This document shows, one piece after another, positions 50,352 to 63,611 of a DNA stretch of 64,000 bases. Source of the DNA: Embiotoca jacksoni (taxonomy: Eukaryota > Chordata > Actinopteri > Embiotocidae); the NCBI GenBank assembly GCA_022577435.1, contig JAKOON010000007.1, positions 5,600,926-5,664,925 of the forward strand, given 5' to 3'. Each line of letters begins with the position of its first letter. The first letter of the stretch is position 1. The notes beneath the pieces were generated by a model. It had not been told where the DNA came from. It was given only the letters and a program-made list of their open reading frames with translations, and made no database searches. A program made the position numbers and the translations under genes.

Positions 50352-50380
<29 letters not shown>
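50352..50380 (+). repeat. Poly-A tract (29 A)
   Basis: Uninterrupted A run directly after GGTACCCCCCGCC. It may be the tail of an old retroposed sequence on the plus strand, but the body upstream is not recognised. Confidence 0.95.
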
Positions 50381-50385
<5 letters not shown>

Positions 50386-52942
50386 AAAAGCATTGATTCA
50401 GATAGCCATGCTTTCATACATCACATACTTACTGAAACAATCCCCTAAATTTACAAGGTGGGACTTTCCTTATCATCGAGCTACCAGCTCGAGCTGCAGG
50501 CAAGCAGCAGAGGGGCGGGTGGAGATTGAGGGGGGCGCCTGTCAAATATCAAAATATCTTATTTTGATGACAGAGATGAGTTTTTAGGGTTTAATCAGGG
50601 TCAGGAGAGGAAGTGTAATGGTAGTATCCTGGCTGGGGGATGTGTTGGCAGTTAACTCGTCAACTGCAGTCACTGACCAGATTGCACTGAGTAATGTACA
50701 GTAAAGATACATGGATGAAGTTCACTTTTTGGATTTTATTCTATCATACATTAAAATAGAGAATTATTTTTCCTTCAACTCATACACAGAAGATCATTGG
50801 TAGTGTATTTAGTCTAGCAATAGTTTAATATGCTGTATTATGACGGTTATGGAAAGTAGCTCCAATGTTCCTTGTTCCTTCTGTGATCCTTATAGATGAT
50901 CTAAACTTGTATTGCTTCTTGAAGCCATCAGACTTTGAGATGGAGTTGTAAATACATGGAGGAAAAATAACTTTTATGTGAATGTGAGCACGTAAAGAAA
51001 AGTGAGGGCTCTAAAGAGCAAAGTGGGGAAACTGGCAGTGTTTTGAAGTCATTGTTCTTTGGTCTCTTATCTGTCTGCAAAATTTCTCTTTGATGTCTTG
51101 TCACCTTCTCCCATTTCCAATTCTCTTTGCTCTTTCCGAGAAGCTAAAAAAAAACAAAAAAACTACAACCCTTCATTTAAAAGATTTCCCTCTTTTATTT
51201 TTCCGATATGTGCAATCAAAGTAAATTATTCATGGTCGCACAGACTGTTAAGTTTAAGCATAACTGGTGACTGTTTCACCAGCTGCTATTGTTATGAACA
51301 AAAAGGGGAAAAGGGCAAGAAAAGGCAACTTTATTAATGACACATTATGTTTTATGGTGGACTTGAAGTATCCCGAGCAGAATTTGTTTCAGCTTTATGC
51401 GAGCCACCCCAGTCCAGTCACCACCTGCCTCAGTTGGGGTAGATGAAGGGCAATTCTCGACATGAGCTTACAGACCCATTAAACAGCCTTTTATATGTAC
51501 CACAATGAAATGCAGATGGAGAGCACCTGACAGCTCATATTCCTCAGATTGTTTTCTCTTTTAGAAGGTTTGCTTACTCGACAAATAGTAGGACACATTA
51601 TTTACGGCTCTAAAATCAGATTGGAAAAGTAAAGCAATTACTGATGCGTCTCCGTCAACAAAGTATACTTTCCTTTCAAAAAAAGAAAAGAAATATGGTA
51701 GCTCCTTTGTACTGTGGCAATTTGAAAGAAGTTAAATACGACTGAGAAAAGAGTTTAAAAGAAGAAAAGAGACAGGAAAGACAAACAAAATGGGAAATGG
51801 AGCCAGCGAAGGATATGCCGTCCTTTGTACTTCTGGCATGCTGGCAGCACTTGATGAATGGACGTCTCTGAAGGAACTGCGTCTCTTCACTGGGAACGCC
51901 TGACCTCTCTCAGTTACGTAGCAACTAGACGTTTGGTTTTAGGAATTGTATTTCACATAATTTTTATCTATGAATGCACAGAGCTATAAATCTAAAGCAG
52001 ACGTGTGTTCCATTAAAGAAGAAGGATAACTTTTTTTTTTTTCTTCTTTAACTTGCTCTTTTAACTCTTCGGATTGTGTTTAGGGTCAATTGAACAGTTC
52101 CTGCTATTTGGTTTCACTCACTGCCAGACATTGTTTTTCTGGCATTGGATCTGACACAGCCCAACAAATGGCTAATGCCTCAGTATAAAACTCTCCATAC
52201 CAACACACAAGAACACATGTACACACACAATCGCTCTAACATATCAACGCTGGGAGGCTGGACTCTTTCACACCGGAGCCAAGCCTTTTAGCGCTGCGAT
52301 GTCAACAGCTACATTCAATTATCACATTTTCATCATCACAAATCTCCATATTACATTTGTTGATGCTTTATTCTGAGAAGAAGGGAAAACATCTGAAATG
52401 AAGTTTGCAAATGACTGATTCTCATGCAGTGGTGCCAGGGAAGCTAGTCATTATGAGAAAGTGTTAGCAGCACATTTCAGCTCTCCTCGTTGATAAAACA
52501 CCAACAACAAGCAGCTTCAAATTCCTGGTGTTCACTTTGTTGTTATGTAATAATCAAACTCTTGACTCTAAATAGCTTAAACTAAAATAAAAAATAAAAG
52601 TTAAGTAAGATAAAAAGAACTTGAGATATGGAATGACTTTCAAGTACATTAAGCTTCTTTAACCATATTGGGTGATTAGAGCGCAGCAATGACAGGAAAT
52701 CAGTGCACTCAATTAAAAAATGTTTTTTTTTTTATTTTTATTGATAGTTATCTATGATTACTACATTCCCAGTCATGTTTAATGTTGCGGTGCACTGATG
52801 TCCTTTTGGACAGTTTATTCTTAAATGGCAAAATATCCTGCTTCCATTACTTTTCATAAGAATTTGATAACCACATTTTAGTCTGCATATTGAGATCACA
52901 ATTTTTTTGTTACCTCCTGATGTCTGTCATCCTATAAAATAC

Positions 52943-52988
52943 AGGGGAGTGGAGGGGGTGGGGGGGTTGGAGGGTTGGAGGGGGGGGA
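52943..52988 (+). repeat. G-rich quadruplex motif
   Basis: Runs GGGG, GGGGG, GGGGGGG, GGG and GGGGGGGG with loops of AGTGGA, T, TTGGA and TTGGA. At least five runs make it the densest G4 motif in the window. Confidence 0.85.
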
Positions 52989-54780
52989 TCTTTAATCAAG
53001 GTATGGATTAGATGTTATGCTAAAGTTGAGTAGTTGATTTAAAAGCCTTGTTCAGGGTCGAATACTATTGCTGGGCATCAAACCTGAGTCTCATGAACTG
53101 AAGACACATCATACACGCAATCCATTGTCACTTCCAATACACCACAGCTGTTTTCAGTCAAACATCACATCATCTGTTTAAACATTCATTCAGGAAAAAT
53201 CTGGTATTTTGAAATTTGTAGCTCTGATACATTAAGTAAATACTCAAATTTGCTTATTTCAGTGCGTACAAAGCCAAAAACAAACAATCCTGGAAAAACT
53301 GAAATACATTATTAAATTACAATATAAGCCTCTCCAGCTGAGTGGTTCAGTATCTGCATGTCTGGATTTCAGCACCAGCACTGCATCGCTCTGACATCTC
53401 TGCCTGAGCAATCAGAGGAGGTGGTGAGGTGACTCGGTTACCACGGGAAAACAGCGGATGATGCCTTGGTGGGTCGAGGCATGGCAGCGCGTTCCCCTCA
53501 CTGATCACCCCTCCAGCTGGTTTAAATGAGAGCAGACAGCTGAAGCATTTTGCCCCGCTTGTCCTGATGTGTTTGTGATCAAATGAGTGGTAAAGCCCCT
53601 CTGTGCTCGCTGATTATCTGGACACTGAGCCTGAACTGTGCTGTGGGAGGCTCTTTAGCTCAGATAAGCCCGGTATGCTCCAGGTTTGTGTCACTTAAAA
53701 GCATTCAGTGCACTGAAAATGCTGCTTCTGTTGTTTGAAAGCATTGTTTTCAGTTTTGGAGATGTTTGTGAAACTAAAGCATGGTTTTCCCTCGTGGGGG
53801 ATTTCCATGGCTTTGAGTCCTTTGCAATCAGCAAAGATTAAAGAAAAAGAAAAGCAGCTTCGTGAGCAAAAGAATAAAAGGCATCATTCAAAGATTTCTG
53901 GAAACCATACTCGTCCGCTATTATTCAGGTGTGTGAGATAAGCTCTATTTTCTGGTTTTGACATGTTTTCAACCCATGTAAAGTAATTTTCACACCCTGC
54001 CTCCCTTGGCAGCAGTTGCAGTGTGCCTCTGTGGGTTGCTGGAACGGTTTGTTTGTTGCACATGAAAGAAATGAGTCTGAGCTGTTTTCTGCAGATGTTT
54101 ATTCACCATGGCACTGCTTCAAAAAAAGTTGGAAAGAGACCGCTTTTCTTTGTGGTTGACAGTTTGTAAATTAATTGATTTATTTGGTCTGGAAAGATTG
54201 CGTGCATCACATATTTGGAGCAATCAAATCAGCAATTATGTGGTTTCGAATTTTATGTTTGGATCCAGCTGTGACAAGCTCAACACTGCAGACAAGTCTG
54301 GCTGGATATGATGTCTGTTTAAAAAAGGCAGATTGTCTGGCATCATGACTAAAGATAATAACAAAACAGTAATTAGGTGACAGAAATACATACTGGTATT
54401 AAAATATAGTATAATCTTTATGCAATCATAACTTTATCGGTCTCATCAGTTGATCCCGGATAATTTCATTCCTGAACATCTTTAGCAATCAACTCTGACA
54501 TTCCCTTCTTACTGTGCTCTCGTCTCAGTACATCCGAGCACCAGTGAGAAGAAAATCAACAGATTAGCAGGGGGTATGATATATTCTGTATTAGATTACA
54601 TGTGTATTGTCTTTACTGCACAATAAGGACAATGTTTTCTTAAATTCATTCACACACGAAAGCTTGCTGAGAAAAGAAATTATGAAACAGGATCCCTCTT
54701 TTCTGCCTTTCTAGGGCTTTTCTATACAGTATAAAGTTGAAGATATTTTGTGTAGTTTTCAACTGGTACATGTGCTATGG

Positions 54781-54995
54781 AGCCATGTCAGCAAAGTGAA
54801 GCCAATTAAATGCCATAAATTGTAATACAGCTGAGGACCACTAGGCGTTGGCTCCAATAAACTACCATTCAAAAGCCTGAACTTCTCTCATGAAATACAA
54901 AGTCACTAAATTTGTTCCACAAGTCATTATGATGTCATTCGCAAAATTAATTCCCCAGCTTGTCGAAATACAGTCACTTCTGTATTGCGACGGCT
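54781..54995 (+). repeat. Probable decayed fish interspersed repeat
   Basis: Contains AAAGTGAAGCCAATTAAATG, ACCACTAGGCGTTGGCTCC, CTACCATTCAAAAGCC and CATTATGATGTCATTCGC, an order resembling a percomorph repeat with GTGAAGCCA... CACTAGG.GG.GGCTCC blocks. I recall the family only loosely. Confidence 0.4.
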
Positions 54996-57900
54996 AAAAT
55001 GTCAGACTGGAGGCTTTAAAACATCACAACGGATTCCCCAAAAAAGTACAAATGTGTCAGTAAAAGCAGGAGAGAAGACTTGAAAGCAAACAGGATGCAA
55101 ACAATGCAACTTTCAAAATAATAAACAATGTGTTTGCGAAAACATGTTTGTGGATGTGCAGGTTCGTAGGTTATTATAACACGTTCATAGAGCAAAGGTG
55201 TCCAGAAATAACAGTTCAATTTCAACGCTCATCTATCACGGTTGATAGAAACTGAAGCGGAGATTTCTGCTTCTTTAATTCTCAGGCAGTACGGCATCAC
55301 ATGTAACAGCCCCAGGGCAAACAACGATGGGGGTGGGTGGACCAAACTTTGGTGTGGGCCATCTGTGTGCTATTTAGTCCAGTCCCAGCAGTCATGGCTG
55401 CTTAATTCAAAAACTGTCAGGGAGTGTCATTAGGTACAGCCATTTAAAAGCTTCAGATTTCATTAGCCACAGGAAGGGCCACATTACCCTCAGGATTAAT
55501 GTCAGGGTTCGTGGTTCAATGCTACAGCAGTGGACTGCATTAATGCGACTGGGTTGACCCTCTTGTTTAAATACACCCCAACTCATTAAGCATTATGTAA
55601 ACCAGGAGCAGCCCTTAAATAGCCTGTGAATTATGGGCATTTTGTACAGGCAGCATTCTTTTTACACCTCAAAAATTGCAAAAATCGCCCACCACTTCCT
55701 GCAGAGGCTAAGATTCAATCACAGAGCACTAAATCTTCAGCTGAGGGGAGTTACAGTATCTGCCATTCCACAGCCAAATGTTTTGTTTATACCCTTTATG
55801 GCAGCATTGCTCCCAATGTTGCGTCATCGTGGCTGTTTCATAACAAGTTGTGCACCACAGTGTGTCTTGATGATGCAGGGTGTGTGTTGTCGAGATGACG
55901 CCATAGTGAACATGCCAGGATGTGTCCTGTCAGGAAGCCTGAACGATGAGCTCCGCTATCTTGAGGAAGACGTAGCGAGCTGAGTCACATCATAGTGACA
56001 TTTCCAGAAAATGGTAAGTCACTGAGGATGAGCCGACTCATCGCTCTTACTGTTTTAATTAGAAACCAGTGACTACAGACAACAAGTTGTGTTAGACAGA
56101 CAGTGAAAGTGTCTTAAATTTCAACACCTCAGTTGAATTTTCTCGTCGGAGGTTTCCACGTTATATTGGACATCCACCGCTCAGTTACAAACATGAAACT
56201 GTCAGCACCAGTAAAATAACCAGGACTTAATCGAGCAATGGCAGCGATCTCTGCAGTTTTGCTACATCATGTTGACATCTTTCCAAGGCCGAAGGTTGTG
56301 AATGTAATACGTTCTGTCCTCCTGAGGGGCGGCGGCACTGTTTGTTGGGAGGGGGTCACGGAGCCTCTGTGTTTCATCACTTACCCATTCATCTCAATGT
56401 GACCCAAGTGCCTGCGTGTCAGGACTCTCAGCGTGCTTTACCAGGTGTGAGAGCGGTCTGAATTTCAGGGGCTCTTAATCAGGAAATGATCGCAACCAGC
56501 CATGATTCATGGTGTGGTCTGGTTGTCATACTATATATGCTGAGCTGCAGAAGCAGCATCTTAAGGTTGAAATATATACTCCCACTCCTGAGAGCTATAC
56601 CTGCACCGCTGGGATCAGTTTCCTCTGCAGAGCGGAGACCTGATCTCGCTTTCCAGAGTTTTGACAGATCTCAAGAGGCCGGACAATATAAATGTTTGAA
56701 AGGCAGTTTGGACTCGATTCTCTTTCATCTTTTTTCCTTCACACAAGACCTGCAGACTGTTTTCTGTGTCATCAAGAGGGGGTTAGATCTTTGTGGAGGA
56801 GCAGCAGCATGAACATACTGCTGACTTGGCAATGAATCCATTTTTTGCAATTAACTCTTTGTTTATGCTCTCACTTTGTGCCCACTGGGCTCTGAAGTAA
56901 GCACATAATCCATAAAGTGGGAAGGGGCCATCACCATTTAATGCCCTTTATTACTCAAGTATAGCTCAGTCAATACCCCTGTCACAGCAGAAAAATATGC
57001 ATATGATGGTAACCCTTAATACATTCCAGACTTAAATTACTGTCAACTAGGCTGTTGCCACTGAATCTAAAAGGATACATGGCAATTTTTTTCTGTCACA
57101 CTTCATGTAGTTATGCTTCATAATGTGGGGTTTTATTTTCTGTCATGAACATTATCATATAAAAGCAAGGATTTTATGCTTTCTGAATAACCGTCACTCA
57201 AGAATAGCCTCCTGTCTCATTTAATTTTCCAGGCATTTGTCTGGTTTGCATTGGTAGTAACCGCTGTGTTTGGTGTTTTCACTGCATTGGTGCATGTCTT
57301 TGTAATTAACACAGCACACACCTTCAGCACTTAGGAGGAGTTTGGTCCAATTAGTTGTGGCATTAGGTGCAAGTGTTACTGGCCCAATGTTGACTGCCTC
57401 TCATTTTAAACTTGAAGGTCATGTAAAAACACTGCAGACCACTGATTGGTCAGAGAGTATCATCACAATCACTGCTTCATTGAGGGCACGACACATTTTT
57501 TTAATTAACTGGACTACTCGATTGATGGCAACCCGCAGAACCACGTCGTGGTGAATTGAGGAGGTGTGTTGTCACCGATGAAAAGATTTGGCCTGAAAGA
57601 TGACGTTTCATGAGGCGTCGCTATAGTGACAACGCTGCATTGTGTGTGTACTATCTGCAGTGGAAAACAAAATCCAGAAAAGCGAGTAGAGTCGAGAAGA
57701 GTAGAGCCGGTCCCAGCAGTTGGAAAATGGGTTGTGATGTACCTCGGTTCTAAAATGCGTCGGGAAAGTTTGTTTGTGCTACTTCAGAAGACATTTAGTG
57801 TTCCTCTTCTACCAGTTATGGTCTCTAATTCAAAACTCCCGCCTGTTTAAACAAGCATAAACTGTATTGAATTGTCTTCCTTTAAGGCAAGATTGTTTTA

Positions 57901-58168
57901 ATCATAATTCCCTTGTTATTGCCAGAAAGGTTGAAATGGAATCAAACAGTACGACAGGAAAACTGTTTTGAGTTTCAAGTGATTGTGTTCTATTCTTTGA
58001 AGTGCTTAAAATGTCTGTAACTGCTGATAGACTGGGAAAAGACAATGTTGTGAATAGAAAGGACCTTGACCCACTTCAAACAACAAAGCAGCGCCGTGGG
58101 AAATGAAGGGAGGATAATTTAAAATAGAGGTGAGATGAAAGAAATACACCCAAAAGCAAACAATGCTA

Positions 58169-58175
<7 letters not shown>

Positions 58176-58204
<29 letters not shown>
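58176..58204 (+). repeat. Poly-T tract (29 T)
   Basis: Uninterrupted T run. On the minus strand it would be a poly-A tail, but no retroposon body is recognised. Confidence 0.95.
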
Positions 58205-58211
<7 letters not shown>

Positions 58212-59114
58212 CCCTATTGGAAGGCGTAGCCAACAAGTCATGTACTGTTCACTAAAGTGGAAAAATCCTAATGATGACTACACTTAAGTGTGAAGAGCTT
58301 ATTGAGTTTTCCCAAGGAAGCCTCCCCAGTGCATAATTTGGAGCTGTGCTGTAGGCAGTCACTGCAGAGACTCCAATTACTGACCAAGTCCCACTTGGCT
58401 GGCTTCTAACTGTGACCAGAAAATTAGCTGGAGAGAGAGAGAGGGGGAGAGAAACCGCATTCAAAAAGGCAAGACGAAAAGTTTGTGGTTGCAGTGCGAT
58501 ACTGGCCTACAGGAAGCCAGAAAAGACAAAAGTCCAGCAGAGTTTAACAAGTGCAGAGGGAGATAGGCTGCTCTTTGTTCATGAGTTGGACACACTCCAA
58601 ATGTCTGCTTCATAGGATGTCCTTCGATAATCCAGCAGTGAGCAGCTGATGTATGAGCTGCGTTAATGTTCTGACTGAAATTCCTGAGGAGAATCTTAAA
58701 TTATCACCGAACCACGCAGAGAGCGAGAAAAATAACATTTAACAAAGATGGATGCTGTTTATTGGAAATCATGCGATTGCTAAGAAACACCTGTGTTAAT
58801 AAGTCAGACAGAAAATTTTGATTCTTCTCACTTTCTGTTCAAGAAAATACAAACTCCGGTGATGCTGCCGCTTTTATGCATATAAAAGAAAAAGAAAAAC
58901 GTCAAACACTTGTGAAAACAGTTTCTAAGCGTCAGGCTTCTGGGCGCTCCAGTCAGGAGCACATTATCGTGCTGTATGTCCTACGGACTCATTGATTATG
59001 ATTATAAATTATTAAGTTGTAGTTTGCTATCATTGGTGTTGAGCTTCACCCACCCACCATCCTCCCTCCCATTAGGGAGTCCACCGAGCAGTAGTTGTCT
59101 GCATTTTGAAATTC

Positions 59115-59144
59115 ATTAATTATGAAAATAATTTCATAATTAAT
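59115..59144. repeat. Perfect AT-rich palindrome
   Basis: ATTAATTATGAAA (59115-59127) is the exact reverse complement of TTTCATAATTAAT (59132-59144), separated by ATAA. It carries two homeodomain-type ATTAAT cores and two ATGAAA half-sites. Confidence 0.92.
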
Positions 59145-61335
59145 TAGCTATTAGGCCTCTAAGAGAGGTATATTTGGGGCGTGACTGGTTTGATTGACAT
59201 GCTTGAGATGCAGTCAAGTTGTTGGTATAGTTCGGCGAGTTCTTGGGTTCCGTATTTGAACCCTCTCATCCAAATATGATCACATTTAGCTCTAAAAAAC
59301 GAAGAATGCCAAAATGTCGGACTTGAAGCTCCAGAACAGCAGTTCACAAACTGATAGGTCACATCGCAGTGTGTTGCCACTTGTTTTTGTTGCCATTTTG
59401 TCCCAGTGGCAACTTGTGGTATTGCAATACAAAATATTTTCCCCATAGTTTGCTATTATAAAAGATACTTTTGTAAAACTGTGGACAGAACACCTGCAAC
59501 CACAAACAAGTTCAAATTGGATTATTTCTATCACTAATGCTTAATCCATGGAGTTTTTTTATTTGTAAAAGTCTTCTGAGACATGTAACGTGAAAACTAT
59601 AAAACAAACAAATTTCACAAAATTTAGTGGGCATCATCTTTGAGTCTGGTGTCCAGTTCTACTTCATACAACAGTGGTTATGACAGGAAAAACATTGGCA
59701 GCATGTGTCCTAGAAATGTCTGCCTTTAGATGTTTCCCACTGAGCGACTATATGTTTGTATACTGTTGTCATAAATATGTCTAAAAACTATATAAATGCC
59801 TTTAAAAACATAAAAGTGTGCACAAATGTTGCAATATAGTTTTAATTTCCTCACAAAACATAGTAAAATTCAAATCCCAGTCCAGAGCAGCCTGCTGTAG
59901 TAATAACTGCAGGAGTGCAGTGTTAAGATTTCACTCATTGACTACGTGCAGATTGGTGCATGGTGTGGTGCCGGGCCAAAAGTGAGAAGTATGCGAGATA
60001 ATACTTTTCCATCTATTAAAGCACCTCATATGTTTGCATCATGTAGGAGGCACCATGTTGAGGTGAAGGATTAAACCACAGTCCTGATGAAAAATGGGAT
60101 GAAAAAAATGATTCAGCCGCTGCAAACAAAACCAATTATCTAGAGTTTCACAGGCCAAGAGCAGCTGCCTGTTGTAAATGAAAGCAGAGGACCGTCATCT
60201 TTTTTTCGAGTGTCACTGAGTACTTTCAAGGGATCCCAGGTTCTTTCAGCCCATAACTTACTTCTGTTCCTCTACTGTTTTGACATGATATCGTGTTTCC
60301 CAAGACAGGAGTTTTTACACTAGGGAGGGGAGATGGATCAGAGTGGATGTGCCGCGTTTGACATTGAAGTAAGATTACTCTGTTCCCTTCAAGCAGACAC
60401 ACATTAAACAAGTGGGAGATCAGGGGAGCAGAAAGGCAGATGAGAGGTAGATGTGTGTGTGCACTTCCACACGGGGCTTAAGACGCAGAAAGGACAGCTG
60501 GTTCACTCATCTGCATTGCTGTGTCTTGAGCTTTTAACATCTCCAGGGACAGATTGTTTCTGCCAGAGAGCTGATGAGCACAGTGCAAGAACTGGTTAAA
60601 AATGAACAACAGGATTTTCTAAAGTAGCTCAAGGCCTTATCTATTTTTGTAACATAATGGTGTAATTAGAAAGTGATTTTAGCCTGAAGATGTTAATCAT
60701 TACGATGTGGATCTCAGTAGGGGGTGGACATTTTATTTTAATGTGGTCAGAAGTACGGATGGAGCATGATCCTTTAATTTTTTTTTCATGAAATCACAAA
60801 AAGTCAAATATTTTATGCAACTATGATCTTCTTTTTAAAAAAAAATATAATTACCCAGGCCCGTCCTCATGTATTAAATCGAATGATAGTCGAATAGGAC
60901 CCAATGACTATCGATTAGTATTTTTCTTTAAAATCCTCAGTCAGAAACGTACAAGGTGATTGATCACTAAAATGTAATCACTAAACCTTGCCCCCTCAGA
61001 TATTGTTCTTTGCCCGACACATATGTAGCTATATTTACCACTTAAAGATGTTCGTAAGTTTTCATTCACTCTATTTTACCCACTGAGACATAAACCTTCA
61101 GCAGATTTCATCAACTGCAGCTAAGTTGCTACTGTTGGATCTACCTTGTCGGCCGGTTTGGTTCCTCGGCCTTGGGAAGTAACTCTGGGTTGGGTTTCTG
61201 TTGTGGGGAGTAAGTTAGTTAGCAGGTCACTTAACAATTACTGCTTATATTACCGTATGTTGTTTGTGGGATGGATTTAGCAAACAATTGAATACAACCT
61301 ACAGTATCTGTAATTTAGTAGCATTGTAGCTTTTT

Positions 61336-61339
<4 letters not shown>

Positions 61340-61368
<29 letters not shown>
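61340..61368 (+). repeat. Poly-A tract (29 A)
   Basis: Uninterrupted A run preceded by TTTTTATTT. Confidence 0.95.
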
Positions 61369-61372
<4 letters not shown>

Positions 61373-62126
61373 GGCACCACAAGCACATGTAGGACCAGCT
61401 GTACATTTTAGTGGCTTACTAAACGAATGTATTAACACCATATTTAATATTTTGTCCCGTAAATATTTATTTGTTGAAAAGCTAAATTTTTGAACTGTTT
61501 AATGTAAGAAAAACTATCTACAAAAGCAGTGAGCTTTTCGCACGGAGGATGATCCACTTTCTCCTGTTCACACTGGATGTCTTTGCTCGCTTATCTTTAA
61601 TCTGAATCCACACTTGGCACAATACGAGAGCTGTAGTTTTTCACTCCCACATGATGTGGTGACACTTTGATGAATCTTTTGTGATTCAGTGTGTTTCACT
61701 CTCCTTAAAAGGTTCAAACTGGTGTTTAACGTGTCTGTGGCAACGAGGTCGGTCTACAAATCCCATGTTTTTTCGTGGTAATGATGAGTTATGAAGAGCA
61801 TCTTTGCTTTGAGGTTAAAGGAGCAAATACATTTTGAATTTTTCCTGCATATCTGCAACTTGGAAATTGTATCCTCGCTTCTTGCCGGGTATCTGTTGAG
61901 AAATTACTGTAGGTATTTAGAAAATCTCTCCAAAGTTTGTAACATACTCGGTGACTGATCTGAGGAGACACTGTGGGTGTAGCAGATGAGTTTGACTGAC
62001 CTGTTGAGGTTACCACTCTGTCTGTTGTCAGTGTACCTCTCTCAGTGATGAAAACATCCTATTGGCTCATCACGCATGGTCAACTCAGACCCATCACAAC
62101 AAGCCTGTCTCTCTGGGCCTGCCAGA

Positions 62127-62245
<119 letters not shown>

Positions 62246-63239
62246 ATGGCGTGGTAGACGAGGGAGTGATGGACTAGAAGTGACACATGACCCCTGAAGC
62301 AGCTAAGGATTAATGGCCTCTTCGAGAAGGATGTGGACGGGTAATGAGGACTTCCACCGGCCACGGTGTATCCATCCATCCATCTGCCTTTCCGGATCCG
62401 CGCTCTCCTGCAGCTGGAGCTTCCAGATGTGGAGCCACCTGTGGAGAAAAAGGGGACACTGATTTCCTGCCACAGAGCCAGAGAAGATTCCTCCAGAAAA
62501 TAACTCTCGACTTGTAACTCCCCTGATGATTTGTGTACAAGGAACAACATTTTAGAGTCAAGGGCACCTTTGGTGGTCTGAGTGGCAATGGTTTTCAGGT
62601 GAGTTCGGCCTCTCTGGTGGCGTGACAGTTTACACGGAAACTGGGGAGGCAAGAGATATAAGACACTGCAGTGTCTCCTGTCAAGGTCCGGAGGAAAATG
62701 AAACATGGAGACTGCCATTGTGGTATTCTGCCATTTTTCACTGAGTGAATCTGAAAAGTTTCAAACACCAACTGAAAAGTGGAAGCGGCAGCTCTGAATG
62801 AGGCACCTACATGAGAGGACATGTTACACTACCTTTAACGCTTCAGAAGTGTTGATATACACATACATACTAACCAGAGGAAAGTAACAGAGAAGGGATT
62901 TGGCATTTGACAACTTTGAGTGTAGTCAGAAGTATTTTTTTGTTTATTTAAGCTGGTGGGATATGATTCATTTGGCTGGTGTGAAAATATGGCTTGTTTG
63001 CAGTTATGAGTGTGTTTTGGCTGATTTTGAGTAAAACTGGAGCAAGTGGCTTTTGGAAGGTTTTAAAATGAGTCACTTTGCCAATATTGCGTGTACAGTA
63101 TCTATTGATTAATAAGAAAACTTTGTTGTGCTAAAGGGTCAGTTCATTTAGGTCACAACCACAAATACATTTTACATATTTTCTTGCTCAGACTTATTGG
63201 TATACACTGATGTAGATTTTGTGCTTGAATTTCACTTTT

Positions 63240-63504
63240 CATGCTTCACAAAGGGAAGATTTGGGACCCTAACCACTAAAAAAGGAGAAAGAGACAACAA
63301 ATTACAGCAGTGTATATAGTTCAGAGAAGTTTAGTTGGAGGACAGGAATGAAATGCAATCTAGTAAGTGTCTCTGTAGGACAAGTAAGACCTGTAGACTT
63401 AGATTGGATTTCATTGCTCTCCTCCAACTAAAGTTCTCAACTATATACATTGCTGTCATTTGTTGTCTCTTTCTCCTTTTTTAGTGGTAATCTTTGTGAG
63501 CATG
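63240..63504. mobile_element. 265-bp foldback / MITE-like inverted repeat
   Basis: The left arm starts CATGCTTCACAAAG (63240-63253), has an 18-20 base insertion, then CCACTAAAAAAGGAGAAAGA, GACAACAAATTACAGCAGTG and TATATAGTTCAGAGAAGTTTAGTTGGAGGA. The right arm is its reverse complement with few mismatches (for example GACAACAAATGACAGCAATG and TATATAGTTGAGAACTTTAG) and ends at 63504. The inner parts (AATGAAATGCAATCTA versus AATGAAATCCAATCTAAG) also pair, leaving a short loop near 63380. There is no coding capacity. It fits a MITE or foldback element; no clear target-site duplication is visible. Confidence 0.8.
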
Positions 63505-63588
63505 GACTTGTACTTGCAATAGCTTGGTGCATTTCTGACAGACCTTTCTCATTAAGGTAGCTTCTATAACTTGATGTGTTCAGCTTTT

Positions 63589-63611
63589 AAAAAAAAAAAA
63601 AAAAAAAAAAA
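63589..63611 (+). repeat. Poly-A tract (23 A)
   Basis: Uninterrupted A run about 85 bases right of the foldback element. Confidence 0.95.

Noticed and set aside
53340..53400. tRNA-like segment (CCAGCTGAGTGGTTCAGTA... with TCTGGATTTCAGCACC)
   Set aside because: The A-box-like part is suggestive, but the B-box (GGTTCRANNCC) is broken and no cloverleaf can be drawn. At best it is a very old SINE fragment.
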